Positions 1 through 10,639 of a DNA stretch of 64,000 bases are shown here, piece after piece. Source of the DNA: Azolla caroliniana (lineage: Eukaryota > Polypodiophyta). The translations under genes were made by a program, and so were the position numbers. How positions within the stretch are numbered: the stretch's first letter is position 1; every line of letters starts with the position of its first letter. The DNA lies in assembly GCA_043228905.1 (NCBI GenBank), contig JBHGNT010000003.1:12772001-12836000 (forward strand). The letters run 5' to 3'. Below the pieces are notes generated by a model. The model had not been told where the DNA came from, did no database searches, and was given only the letters and a program-made list of their open reading frames with translations.

Positions 1-700
1 ATCTCTTTCATGTTCTTCTTTTTTCTCATATTCTCATGTCCAACATGAGTCTTCCTATCTTCGATTTGAAGTTTCTTCCATGAATAGTAAGTGGTTCATA
101 AATAGAGGACATTTTTCCTTATGTTTATCTTTCTTCTCATCTTCTCATCTTCATCTTTTTTTCATGTAGATTTTTTTTATGTACATCTTTCTTATGTTCA
201 TCTTTCTTTCTCTATTCTCATGTAGATATTTTTCATGTTCATATTTCTTTTCTTATTATCATGTTCATCTTTCTCTTGTAGGTTTTTTCATGTTCATATT
301 TCTTCTCTTATTCTCATGTCCAATATAAGTATTCCAATCTTCGATTTTAAGGTTCGTCTATAAATCATAAGCAATTCATACATAGAGGAGCTTCTTCCGC
401 ATTTTCATCTTATTTTTCATATTCTTGTGTTCATCTTACTCTTGTGGATTCTTTTCTTGGTCATCTTTCTTATTTTTCATATTCTTTTCTCGTATTTTTG
501 TGTTCATCTTTGTCATGTATATTATTTCCATGCTCATCATTTTTCTTGTATTCTCATGTTCATCTTTGTCATGTAGATTTTTTGCATGTTCACCATTCTT
601 CGTATATTTTATCATTTTAATATATAAACCATGGTTTTCTTGTATATGATTTTTTTATGTGATTCCTTGTCATATTCAAATTTTTTATGTTGCATGTTTA
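1..700. repeat. T-rich degenerate tandem repeat
   Basis: Low-complexity, T-rich sequence in which short phrases such as CATGTTCATCTTTCTT and CATGTAGATTTTTT recur at irregular spacing. A clearer duplication is the block at about 36-118, which recurs with substitutions at about 316-398, an offset near 280 bp. Open frames across it are rich in Phe, Ser and Ile and come from base composition, so I call no gene here. Confidence 0.6.
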
Positions 701-1399
701 TCTTTCTTCCTCTATTTCTTGCTTTTCATATTTAAAAACATGTTATCATTGGTTATGAAATTACTAATACAACTTTTGTTGATTTATTATGCTTGCAGGT
801 CCCATTTGGTAATATTAGTATACAACTAATTGTAACCTTGATTGCTTTAATTACTTTCCTTGGTATTTTTTTTTAAGTAATACATATAATTGAAAATGGG
901 AGTCATCAATTAGATTGACATGTCTTGTTTACCAATAGACAGTATATAGTATGTATAATTTTCAAAAATTGATCTATTAATCAGTCTTTCATTTTTTTTT
1001 AAGAAGATGTAAGTTTTGCCCACAACCCATATTTGGTACAGTGAGCTTGATGTGGTAACTATCATATTGTGAAATGGAAACAAATTTCGAGTACGTTGTA
1101 GAAAATATAGGGAATAGACTAGTTAGGAAAAATATTAATTGGGCATATAAGGAGACATATGTTACTATGCTTGTCTTAGAGTTTCAAAATCAACTCTAGG
1201 AGTTCATTCCACGTAAATTTAGGGGTTATGGGCAAAATTCACAATTAAAGGATTGCAAGGTAAATTGATTAGGTACACAGTTCTAAGTCTATTCAACTAA
1301 TACTTCATAGGCCTTCAACTATTACTTTAGTTTCCTATACTTTCTAATCTTTAATGAAAACTTAGAACTAATTGTATTCAAACTTGTCTACATTACTAA
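701..1399. other. AT-rich intergenic stretch, nothing recognised
   Basis: Low-GC sequence without a convincing coding frame, element terminus or tandem structure. It leads into the 72-bp array that begins near 1400. Confidence 0.5.
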
Positions 1400-2469
1400 T
1401 ATTAATTTAGTCTCCTACATTTAGTGTTGTTCAATAAAAACTTTTTACTTTTCTTCCAATGTGCATTACTACTAATAATGTGTTTACCTGTGTTTAGTAT
1501 TTTTAAATAATAACTTAGTATTGTCTTCCAATGTGCATCAATGCTAATTATGTATTTACCAATATCTAGTACTTTTAAATAGCAATGTAGTATTGTCCTC
1601 CCATGCACATCAATACTAATTGTATATTTACCTATATTTAGTATTTTTATATAACAACTTAGTATTGTTGTTCTATATGCATCATCACTAATTCTCTATT
1701 CACCTATTCTTAGTGCTTTGAATAACAACTTAGTATTGCTATCATATGTGCATCATTACTAATTATTTGTTTAACCATGTTTAGTATTTTTAAATGACAA
1801 CTTAGTATTGTCCTCCCATATGTGGCAGTACTAATTTTCTACTCACTTATGTTTAGTATCTATAAATAATAACTTACTACTGTCCTCCCACGTGCATCGG
1901 TACTAATTGTATATTTACCTAAGTTTAATATTTTTAAATAAAAACTTAACATTGTCCCCCCATGTGTGTCAGTACTAATATTTTATTCACGTATGTTTAG
2001 TATCTACAAATAATAACTTAGTACTATCCTCCCATGTGAATCAGTACTAATTGTGTATTTACCTAAGTTTAGTATTTTTAAATAAAAATTTAATACTATC
2101 CTCCCATGTGTGTCAATACTAATTTTCTACTCACTTATCTTTAGTATTTTTAAATAACAACTTAGTACTATCCTCCCATGTGAATCAGTACTAATTGTCT
2201 ATTCACGTGTTTAGTATAGATATAAATAAAAACTAAGTATTGTCCTCCCATGTAAACCGGTACTAATTGTCTATTCACGTATGTTTAGTATCTACAAGTA
2301 ATAACGTAGTATTGTCCTCCATCTGCATCAGTACTAATTTACAACATAATACTATCCTTAATTTACAACTTAGTACTATCCTCCCACGTGCACAAGTACT
2401 GATTATGTTTTAAGCCATGTAAAATATTCTTAATTTACAACATAGTACTATCCTTAATTTACAACTTAG
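1400..2469. repeat. 72-bp tandem array, left part
   Basis: About fourteen diverged copies of a roughly 72-bp unit built around TTTAGTATTTTTAAATA, a CTTAGTACTATCCTCCCATG block and CAGTACTAATTGT. The array stops abruptly at element A, and the same unit resumes on the other side at 7816. Together with the target duplication this shows that A landed inside an existing array. Near the right end (about 2330-2469) the unit is variant, with repeated AATTTACAACTTAGTACTATCC phrases. Confidence 0.85.
2465..2469. other. Target-site duplication of element A, left copy (cttag)
   Basis: CTTAG directly precedes the 5' LTR and recurs exactly at 7816-7820 after the 3' LTR. Removing one copy and the element restores an uninterrupted 72-bp repeat unit. 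Confidence 0.93.
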
Positions 2470-2655
2470 TGTCGAATACAAGTGTATAATGGACGTATTC
2501 ACACTATCCCTTTCTATAGCCCAAGTTTGGGGCATTTGTGTAATTATCATAAAGGGTAGTTGCCCTAAGTCGGTCACTATATATAGTGACCTTGTAACCT
2601 TTTTGTAAGGTTGGGCGTTGTATTATTGCTTTGTGGAATAGAAAGTCTTTTGTGT

Positions 2656-2697
<42 letters not shown>

Positions 2698-2783
2698 AAC
2701 GACCTAGAAACTGTCATACGCAGGTATTCAACACTAATCGAATGCTTCAACGATCTTACGCATAGACGACCTTGTCTCCAACA
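2470..2783 (+). repeat. Element A 5' LTR
   Basis: Starts TGTCGAATACAAG and ends CTCCAACA. A TATA box (TATATATA, 2578-2585) sits in the centre of a perfect 20-bp palindrome at 2572-2591. A (CT)n tract of about 36 bp follows at roughly 2658-2693. The probable layout is U3 up to about 2610, then R and U5. It would drive transcription of A. Confidence 0.93.
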
Positions 2784-2785
2784 TC

Positions 2786-2797
2786 TGGTATCAGAGC
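2786..2797 (+). promoter_or_regulatory. Element A primer-binding site (initiator tRNA-Met type)
   Basis: TGGTATCAGAGC lies two bases after the 5' LTR. This is the usual plant copia primer site, complementary to the 3' end of initiator tRNA-Met. Confidence 0.93.
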
Positions 2798-3276
2798 CTG
2801 CACAGTATTCGGTCCTTCATCCCGCTGTCGGCCGTCGTCTCAGCCTGCACAGCATTCGGTTTCTTGCGTCATTCGAAGAAGAGAGAAGAAGAAGAAAAAC
2901 GAGACTTGCATCTCATCACGTTAGATCATCTTCGCTTGGAGTAAGCCAGCAGGTTGTACTCTGTCCCTTGTGATCGTAACCGCTCGAGGTGAAATCCCCT
3001 TGTGCAACTTTGACAACAACCCAAATTCGTGCTTCATCTGGCTGATCGACATTCGGGAGGATCAGTCGGATCCGTCTCTCTCATTGCTGCAGTCAACCGA
3101 AGCAGAATCGGTCCAGATAATCGGTTTTAATAATCGGTATTCGGCATATATATCCGAAGCCGAACCGACTCGGGTTCAAATCCGACTAGAACGATATCGG
3201 GTGAGCCAACCGGCTGCACTCCAACAAGGTTCGTAGTCAACTCCGAACCGAGCTTCGTCAACCGAAACCGAATTTG

Positions 3277-6200
3277 ATGGCATCAACATCCGGCTCGTCA
3301 GAAATGAGTCTCCGAAAGTTCGATGGATCGAACTTCAACTTCTGGAAGGAACAAATGCAGGACTATCTCATAGTCAAGGGGCAAATCGATCCCATCGAAA
3401 ATGAAGAACCTCCAGAAGGATACAAACCAGTTGAGTGGCAGAAGCTGGACAGAATCGTCCGCGCCACGATTCGGATGCACCTATCGGAGTCGGTATACTT
3501 TACGGTGCAATCGTGTACGACAGCATTCGAACTGTGGAAAACACTGTCGGACACTTACGAAAAGAAGGTCGCCGCAACGAAGATGTTTCTGATCCGGCGC
3601 CTCTACAACTTGCGGATGAAAGAATCTGATTCGGTTCAAGCACACCTCAATGAGTACGAAAGCATAAGCTCCCAAATCTCGTCACAGGGGACGGCAATCG
3701 AGGATGAACTCAGAGCAATGATACTCATGAGCAGCCTTCCCTCATCATGGGAAACTTTCGTCACAACTGTGTGCAACGCGTCAACCACGGCTGTTAAATA
3801 CTCCGAAGTCACGAGCGCGATCCTGACCGAAGCAGCTCGGAGAAAGTCTTTCGCCAAAGACTCAACAGAAGACGCTTATGTAGTACAAGGTTCGACAGAC
3901 CGATCGAACATACGAGGAAGAGATTCCTCACGACCGCCGAACAATCAGCGAAGACGGAGCCAGTCACGGGATAACCGAATCTGCAACTACTGCAAGAAAC
4001 CCGGACACATCAAAGCCGACTGCCGCGCACTCAAGAACAAGAACGACAAGTCTCAGAGATCCGACAAGAAGAGTGGCCGGCATGAGGAGATCAATTACGT
4101 CAGCTTCTCAGCTGATGTGCTACCAGACGACCCGAATATACTATCAATCGAAAATCCAGTCGGATCAGAAGTTCTGCTCACGACTGAAGAATCGAGCACA
4201 TGGCTCTTAGATTCGGGCGCGTCATTTCACGTGACTCCTCATCGATCCCAATTCCGGCAATATACGATCCGTCACTCCGACTCAGTTCGAGTCGGTAACT
4301 CGCAACACTGTGACATCATCGGAATCGGCACAGTAGAGCTCAACCTTGCAGGTGGCTCTACACTTGTACTCCACAATGTCCGACATGTACCCGAGCTCTC
4401 AAGGCCATTGATCTCAGTCGGACAACTAGATGAAGACGGCATTCGTGCCGGTTTTTCTTCGGGAGGGTGGACACTCCACAGGGGGAACCTCCTGCTTGCT
4501 AGAGGACCCAAGATACACTCCCTGTATCCGTTACATGTTACGCTCAGAGAGGGTAACCTGTTTTTGGTGGATATTCCTGTGTCATCACTATGGCACAGAA
4601 GATTAGGACACCTCAGCAAGGCCGGCATCACGCACCTATCTAGAGCCAGATACATCCCCAAACTCTCCTTCTCCGACCATCAATTCTGCGAGCATTGCCA
4701 GTATGGCAAACAAGCAGCCGCATCACACCCGACATCAGCACCAAGAGAAACGAGACCTCTCGATTTGGTCCACTCGGACGTCTGTGGCCCAATGCCGCAT
4801 CAGTCTCTCGGCGGTGCCTCTTACTTCGTCACTTTTATTGACGATTCGACTCGAAAGGTGTGGGCTTATCCAATTCGCACCAAAGATCGGGTCTTCTCGA
4901 TATTCTCAGATTGGCTCGCTATGGTAGAAAATCAAACCGACCGAAAGCTGAAATGCTTTCGGACAGACAATGGGGGAGAGTTCAAATCCGAAGAATTCGT
5001 CAAATTCTGCCGACAACGCGGCATCCGACGTGAATTTACGGCACCACACAGTCCGGAGCAAAACGGGATTGCAGAACGAATGAATCGGACAATCCAAGAA
5101 AGGATAGTTTCCATGCTCCAACACTCCGGACTGTCGGATGGCTTCTGGGCAGAGGCTCTACTCACGGCAGTACACATAATCAATATGTCGCCAAGTAGAC
5201 CTCTAGGACTTCAAATTCCTCAGGAACTATGGATCGGCAGTAAGCCGAATTACGACAAGCTGAGGATCTTCGGATGCGAGGCGTACGCCCTTATTCCGAA
5301 AGATGATCGCCGAAAACTTGCACCTCGGTCCAGGAAATGCATTTTCCTTGGATATGGATCCGACGGCGAAATGGGATACCGACTCTGGGACCCCGAACGC
5401 AGGCAAATCGTTCGAAGTTCGGACGTTGTGTTCAACGAGTCGGCTATGAATCCATCAGTCGAAAAACCGATCGAAGTCCGAAGGGTAACGTTTTCCGATG
5501 TGCCGACCCTTCAAGAAGGCCCCGCTCTCAACACACGGTCAGCTTCACGGGTAGCTGAACCTTACACTACCGACTCGGACAACTCCGACTCGGCACAGCA
5601 GAACAATCCGCTTTCGGACCATCCGACCTCGATACCCGATGCGACCAGTCCAATCATACCTCGACGATCCGAGAGACTGTCGCAACCTCCGGAGAGGTAC
5701 TCTCCTGGAATTTTCTTCACTGACGCCGGCGAACCGACGTCTTACGAAGAAGCATCGACATCTGTCGATTCCGCCACCTGGCATCTGGCGATGGAGTCGG
5801 AAATGCACTCCATTCGGGCAAACAAGACTTGGGATCTGGTCGAATTACCTAGGAACCGACGTGCTCTTCCTTGCAAGTGGGTTTATCGACTAAAAGAGAC
5901 GTCTGATTCGACCACCCCAAAGTACAAGGCCAGATTAGTTGCGAAGGGCTTCCGACAAGAATATGGCGTCGACTTCGACGAGATTTTTTCACCAGTGGTG
6001 AAAATGACAACCCTTCGTTTTCTGCTCGGCGTCGTGGCAGCCGACAACTTGGAGCTGATTCAGCTAGATGTCAAAACAGCCTTCCTCCATGGTGATCTCG
6101 AGGAGGAAATTTATATGGAGCAGCCAAAAGGCTTCGTGGCAACTGGCCAAGAACATCTAGTCTACCGACTCAGGAAGAGTCTATACGGCCTCAAACAGGC

Positions 6201-7308
6201 ACCGCGACAATGGTACAAGAAGTTCGACGACTTCGTCCAATCGATCGGCTTCTCAAAAAGCGATGAGGACCATTGTCTCTTTACCAACACAGCTCAAGAT
6301 GGATCACCCATCTTCCTCATCATTTACGTGGACGACATGCTCATTTCTGGACGCCACGCGGGCGAACTTGCCGATCTCGTTCGGCAACTGCGGTTGAAGT
6401 TTGCCATGAAGGACCTCGGTCCGGCACGACACATCCTTGGCATGAAAATTAGTCGGCATCGCGATAAACGACATCTTTTTTTGTCTCAGACCGACTATAT
6501 CGGACGTGTCTTGGAACGCTTCAACATGCAATCAGCCAAATCTGCTTCAACCCCGCTCCCCATGAATCTTCGGCTCTCTCAGCGAGACTGCCCGACATCC
6601 GGTCCGGAGGGGGAAGATATGAAGTCGGTACCGTATGCACCGGCAGTCGGCTCCCTTATGTACCTGATGGTCGCGACACGGCCTGATATTTCTCACGCCG
6701 TAGGAGTCGTTAGCAGATTTATGCACAATCCTGGCCGATCGCATTGGAACGCAGTCAAGCATGTGTTCAGATATCTGGTTGGCACAAAAGACCACGGCAT
6801 TCTTTTCGGTCCGAACCGAACCTCAGGCGTAGTCGGTTACACCGACTCGGATTTCGCCGGCTGTATAGACAGTCGGAAATCAACAACCGGATACTGCTTC
6901 AAATTCGGCAATGGAGCAATCTCGTGGAAGTCGAAACTTCAGGAGTGCACAGCGACCTCAACGACCGAAGCAGAATATATAGCTGCGTCCGACGCAGCAA
7001 AAGAAGCTTTGTGGCTCGGTCGGCTGGCGCACACGTTTCGACAAGTCGACCATGACTCAGCTCCAGTTGTCTACAGCGACAGTCAAGGTGCTGTTGCCCT
7101 GTCGAAAAATCCGGTTCACCACAACGCCTCCAAACATATCGACGTTCGATATCACTTCGTTCGGGACTGCGTCATTTCAGGGAAAATCGGTCTAGAGAAA
7201 ATATCCACAACCGACAATGTCGCAGATGGAATGACCAAGTGTCTTTCGGCAGACCGTTTTCGGTCTCTTCGGCATCAGATGGGCGTAACGACAAACCAGT
7301 CCGGTTAG
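3277..7308 (+). CDS. Element A Gag-Pol polyprotein, intact
   Basis: One uninterrupted frame of 1,343 codons from the first ATG after the leader. Domains in order: Gag core (residues about 8-190); CX2CX4HX4C zinc knuckle (about 236-249, CNYCKKPGHIKADC); aspartic protease with DSGASFH (about 312); integrase with an HHCC zinc region (about 439-474) and catalytic D, D, E near 501, 563 (TDNGGEF) and 600; reverse transcriptase with YVDD at about 1017; RNase H with TDSDFAG (about 1188), STTEAEY and SDSQGA. Protease-integrase-RT-RNase H is the Ty1/copia order. All catalytic residues I can locate are present. The product would form cytoplasmic virus-like particles, copy the RNA and integrate the cDNA. 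Gag and Pol share a frame, so their ratio must be set by processing or by translation. Confidence 0.95.
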   Translation: MASTSGSSEMSLRKFDGSNFNFWKEQMQDYLIVKGQIDPIENEEPPEGYKPVEWQKLDRIVRATIRMHLSESVYFTVQSCTTAFELWKTLSDTYEKKVAATKMFLIRRLYNLRMKESDSVQAHLNEYESISSQISSQGTAIEDELRAMILMSSLPSSWETFVTTVCNASTTAVKYSEVTSAILTEAARRKSFAKDSTEDAYVVQGSTDRSNIRGRDSSRPPNNQRRRSQSRDNRICNYCKKPGHIKADCRALKNKNDKSQRSDKKSGRHEEINYVSFSADVLPDDPNILSIENPVGSEVLLTTEESSTWLLDSGASFHVTPHRSQFRQYTIRHSDSVRVGNSQHCDIIGIGTVELNLAGGSTLVLHNVRHVPELSRPLISVGQLDEDGIRAGFSSGGWTLHRGNLLLARGPKIHSLYPLHVTLREGNLFLVDIPVSSLWHRRLGHLSKAGITHLSRARYIPKLSFSDHQFCEHCQYGKQAAASHPTSAPRETRPLDLVHSDVCGPMPHQSLGGASYFVTFIDDSTRKVWAYPIRTKDRVFSIFSDWLAMVENQTDRKLKCFRTDNGGEFKSEEFVKFCRQRGIRREFTAPHSPEQNGIAERMNRTIQERIVSMLQHSGLSDGFWAEALLTAVHIINMSPSRPLGLQIPQELWIGSKPNYDKLRIFGCEAYALIPKDDRRKLAPRSRKCIFLGYGSDGEMGYRLWDPERRQIVRSSDVVFNESAMNPSVEKPIEVRRVTFSDVPTLQEGPALNTRSASRVAEPYTTDSDNSDSAQQNNPLSDHPTSIPDATSPIIPRRSERLSQPPERYSPGIFFTDAGEPTSYEEASTSVDSATWHLAMESEMHSIRANKTWDLVELPRNRRALPCKWVYRLKETSDSTTPKYKARLVAKGFRQEYGVDFDEIFSPVVKMTTLRFLLGVVAADNLELIQLDVKTAFLHGDLEEEIYMEQPKGFVATGQEHLVYRLRKSLYGLKQAPRQWYKKFDDFVQSIGFSKSDEDHCLFTNTAQDGSPIFLIIYVDDMLISGRHAGELADLVRQLRLKFAMKDLGPARHILGMKISRHRDKRHLFLSQTDYIGRVLERFNMQSAKSASTPLPMNLRLSQRDCPTSGPEGEDMKSVPYAPAVGSLMYLMVATRPDISHAVGVVSRFMHNPGRSHWNAVKHVFRYLVGTKDHGILFGPNRTSGVVGYTDSDFAGCIDSRKSTTGYCFKFGNGAISWKSKLQECTATSTTEAEYIAASDAAKEALWLGRLAHTFRQVDHDSAPVVYSDSQGAVALSKNPVHHNASKHIDVRYHFVRDCVISGKIGLEKISTTDNVADGMTKCLSADRFRSLRHQMGVTTNQSG

Positions 7309-7494
7309 AGCCGGACACAGAGCAGGATGGTTCCCGACAACCGACATCAGTTCCTTAATGATCGGCTTCAACTGTTCCGACCCGACCAGTTCGGTCTTCT
7401 ACCTTCGGACCCTGCCGACCCGAACAAAGCTGATATGTCCGAGAACCTAAGTCTATACCTGTAATCTTAGATAACCCATGTATACGCCCATTAC

Positions 7495-7501
7495 GGGGGA
7501 G
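7495..7501 (+). promoter_or_regulatory. Element A polypurine tract
   Basis: GGGGGAG directly abuts the 3' LTR, where plus-strand DNA synthesis should start. Confidence 0.85.
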
Positions 7502-7685
7502 TGTCGAATACAAGTGTATAATGGACGTATTCACACTATCCCTTTCTATAGCCCAAGTTTGGGGCATTTGTGTAATTATCATAAAGGGTAGTTGCCCTAA
7601 GTCGGTCACTATATATAGTGACCTTGTAACCTTTTTGTAAGGTTGGGCGTTGTATTATTGCTTTGTGGAATAGAAAGTCTTTTGT

Positions 7686-7729
<44 letters not shown>

Positions 7730-7815
7730 AACGACCTAGAAACTGTCATACGCAGGTATTCAGCACTAATCGAATGCTTCAACGATCTTACGCATAGACG
7801 ACCTTGTCTCCAACA
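7502..7815 (+). repeat. Element A 3' LTR
   Basis: The same 314-bp length as the 5' copy, including the TATA palindrome (7604-7623) and a CT tract. It ends CTCCAACA and is followed by the duplication CTTAG at 7816-7820. Confidence 0.93.
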
Positions 7816-8230
7816 CTTAGTACTATCCTCCCACATGCACAAGTACTGATTATGTTTTAAGCCATGTAAAATATTCTTAATTTACAACATAGTACTATCC
7901 TCCCACGTCAATCAGTACTAATTCTATTTTAAGCCATGTTAATTTTATTTTAAGCCATGTTAATTTTATTTTAAGCCATGTTAAGTATTCTTAATTTACA
8001 ACTTAGTACTGTCCTCCCATGTGCACAAGTATTCATTATGGTTTTAGCCATGTAAAGTATTCTTACTTTACAACTTAGTACTATCCTCCCACATCTATTA
8101 GTACTAATTCTGTTTTAAGACATGTTAAGTATTCTTAATTTACAACTTAGTAATGTCCTCCCACATGAATCAATATTAATTAAGTTTTAAGCCATGTTAA
8201 GTATTGTTTGGCTACCTGTGATGTACTAAC
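7816..8230. repeat. 72-bp tandem array, right part
   Basis: About five further diverged copies of the unit seen left of element A, with the variant phrases TTTTAAGCCATGTTAAGTAT and CTTAATTTACAACTTAGTAC. It fades out near 8230, just before the decayed coding stretch. Confidence 0.8.
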
Positions 8231-8269
8231 TTAGTATTGTTACTAATGTTTGTTGGCTACCTGTGATGC

Positions 8270-9110
8270 AAAACGCCCAGGTACTTCTCATTGACCAACA
8301 TTAGGATGCAATGGAACTACTTCAGGTTTGGACATGAAAGGGAGAGCATGATGGGGTGGAGGTTGTGATCAAGCATGCTCTTATAAGCAAGAAGGTGGAT
8401 AGTAAAGGTACTAAGTTACAAAATGCACATGATGTTGTGGAGTGGCTAACATGGAAGATGTCAAATGATGGTAAGAATAGATTGTTTATTGAGATTCGTG
8501 CTAATGAGTTGGATAGAAGTAAATCATATGGTTGTAAAACCATGAAAAAGTACGTGTAAGATCCATTGTTCTTTAGGGTTTTGTCACAAGGACACAACAC
8601 AATTGTTATTTCGCAGTTTATCATGCTTTTATTCCGTGTGTATTATAGGTGAATCTTGGGATGAATGCACCAATCTATCAATCGTGGATTCATGGAAGTT
8701 GCAGAAGCTTGAGATTCAACGACAAGATGATATTTAAGAAAACGAACATTCAAACAATATTGTATACTATAACCATTGTGCACTTTTATTGGAGATCATT
8801 TTGCAGTGCTTAAATCTCCTCAAAATGAAGATTTTGAATGAAGACTACTACATTGTGGTGTGCAAGCAAGGGACCACAATATTGAAAGAAGTGGTAAGCG
8901 ATGGTTGGGGCAACATGTCCAACGTTGACGAGTCTATCATCTGTGGGAACTATTATGCAAAGTTTCCACAATTCAAGAATACGTATGCATTATTGCAAGA
9001 TGCACCCACTACCATAATCTATGATGATGTCATTATCGCAATCAAGTTCACTATGACTTAGGCAAAGCACAAAATTAAGGGATACAAAACTATCTACAAG
9101 GTCCCTCAAG
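8270..9110 (+). pseudogene. Decayed coding stretch of unknown family
   Basis: Two plus-strand pieces look once-coding: about 8356-8559 (charged, with VEWLTWKMSNDGKNRLF) and 8789-9061 (with NEDYYIVVCKQGTTILKE). The frame before the first piece continues upstream only through in-frame stops near 8312 and 8339. A bridging stretch near 8650-8720 reads NLGMNAPIYQSWIHGS. I do not recognise the family. It could be an old gene or the coding part of a decayed mobile element. The segment 8949-9110 recurs at 10266-10440, on the other side of the 65-bp array. Confidence 0.4.
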
Positions 9111-9252
9111 ATGTACATGAACACATATTGGGGGAGGTCTCCCTCTTTAATGCTTTGAATTTTAACTGTTAATATATTCTAGAAACCTTGTAGAATGGTG
9201 ATCTTGAGTGTCAGATCTTCATATGTAACTTCACAAATTATCCTAATTAGGG

Positions 9253-10265
9253 ATGACAAATTCATCAATATATATCCTCTTTGGTTTTCCTAAAGTTTTT
9301 GGCACTCTTATAGTGTTAATTGTTTCTAGTAATGTATATATCCTCTTTGGTTTGCATAAAGTGATTGGTGCTTATATAGTGTTAAATTTTTCTAGTAATA
9401 TATTATCCTCTTTGGTTTTCATAAAGTGTTTGGTGCTAATATAATGTTAAATGTTTCTAGTGATATATTATCTTCTTTGGTTTTCATAATGTGTTTGTTG
9501 CTCTTGTAGTGTTAATTGTTTCTAGTAATGTATATATCCTCTTTGGTGTTCGTTAAGTGTTTGGTGCTCTTATAGTGTTAAATTTTTCTAGTAATGTAAT
9601 ATCCTCTTTGGTTTTCATAAAGTGTTTGGTGCTAATATAATGTTAAATGTTTCTAGTGATATATTATCTTCTTTGGTTTTCATAATGTGTTTGTTGCTCT
9701 TGTAGTGTTAATTGTTTCTAGTAATGTATATATCCTCTTTGGTGTTCGTTAAGTGTTTGGTGCTCTTATAGTGTTAAATTTTTCTAGTAATGTAATATCC
9801 TCTTTGGTTTTCATAAAGTGTGTGGTGCTCTTATAGTGTTAACTGTTTCTAGTAATGTATTATCCTCTTTGGTATTCATAAAGTGTTTGGTGCTCTTGTA
9901 GTGTTAACTATTTCTAGTAATGCATTATCCTCTTTGATTTTCATAAAGTATTTGGTGCTCTTATAGTGTTAACTGTTTCTAGTAATCTATATATCCTCTT
10001 TGGTGTTCGTTAAGTGTTTGGTGCTCCTATAGTGGTAAATGTTTCTAGCAATGTAATATCCTCTTTGGTTTTCAGAATGTGTTTGGTGCTCTTATAGTGT
10101 TAACTATTTCTAGTACAGTATATATCCTCTTTGATTTTCATAAAGTATTTGGTGCTCTTATAGTGCTAACTGTTTCTAGTAATATATATATCCTCTTTGG
10201 TTTTCATAATGTGTTTGGTGCTCTTATAGTGTTAACTGTTTCTAGTCATGTATATATCCTCTTTT
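9253..10265. repeat. 65-bp tandem array with a 196-bp higher-order period
   Basis: About fifteen copies of a roughly 65-bp unit (consensus phrases TGTTTCTAGTAATGTAT, ATCCTCTTTGGTTTTCATAA, AGTGTTTGGTGCTCTTATAG). Three successive units starting near 9433 are repeated almost exactly from 9629, an offset of 196 bp, so a trimer was copied as a block. The peptide-like open frames across it (VYILFGFHKVFGALIVL) are a by-product of the repeat and not a gene. Confidence 0.88.
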
Positions 10266-10450
10266 GTTCACTATAATAGCTATTATGCAAAGTTACGACA
10301 GTTCTCCCACATGTATGCTTTAGTAAAAGATGCACCCCCCCCCATAATCTATGTTGAGGCCATTATCGCAAACAAGTTCACTATGACTCCAAAAAAGCAC
10401 AAGGGAAGTAAATTGTCTACAAGGTCCCTCAAGAGGTACATGATGTCATA
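10266..10450 (+). repeat. Second copy of the 8949-9110 segment
   Basis: From TATTATGCAAAGTTACGACA to AGGTCCCTCAAGAGGTACATGA this matches 8949-9120 with scattered substitutions. It contains a C run (about 10330-10339) where the first copy has CACTACC. The two copies flank the 65-bp array, so array and flank probably formed from one duplicated locus. Confidence 0.75.
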
Positions 10451-10639
10451 AACATCTTTGGAGTGTAATGGAATCAACATTCCTCTTCTCATAAAACATC
10501 ATATTCATACTTAGGGAGAGAACAAAAACAATGTCAGACAAATCAATTCGGCACATAATAAGTATAAAAAGGATATATCCTTTCGATATGACAATAACAA
10601 GTACAAACCAAGACCCATAAAATCTTTGGCACTAGTATT

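Larger units (their letters stand above)
2470..7815 (+). mobile_element. Element A: full-length, apparently young Ty1/copia retrotransposon
   Basis: The element is 5,346 bp and bounded by two 314-bp LTRs (TG...CA) and a perfect 5-bp duplication, CTTAG. Order: 5' LTR, initiator-Met primer site, about 480-nt leader, one open gag-pol frame, polypurine tract, 3' LTR. By eye the LTRs differ at one base (A/G in ATTCARCACT) and in the phase of the CT microsatellite, and the frame has no stop. This suggests a recent insertion that could still be autonomous. It is more GC-rich than the AT-rich array around it. Confidence 0.95.

Noticed and set aside
425-649. A Phe/Ser/Ile-rich frame of about 74 codons.
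   Set aside because: It is explained by T-rich composition; no homology pattern or neighbouring signal.
3168-3190. A B-box match (GGTTCAAATCC) in the leader of element A.
   Set aside because: There is no A-box at the right distance and no cloverleaf; the context is a CGA/TCGG-rich leader.
9253-10276. Open frames with repeated VYILFGFHKVFGALIVL peptides.
   Set aside because: They follow from a repeat of about 65 bp read across a few units; most units are out of frame, and divergence ignores codon position.
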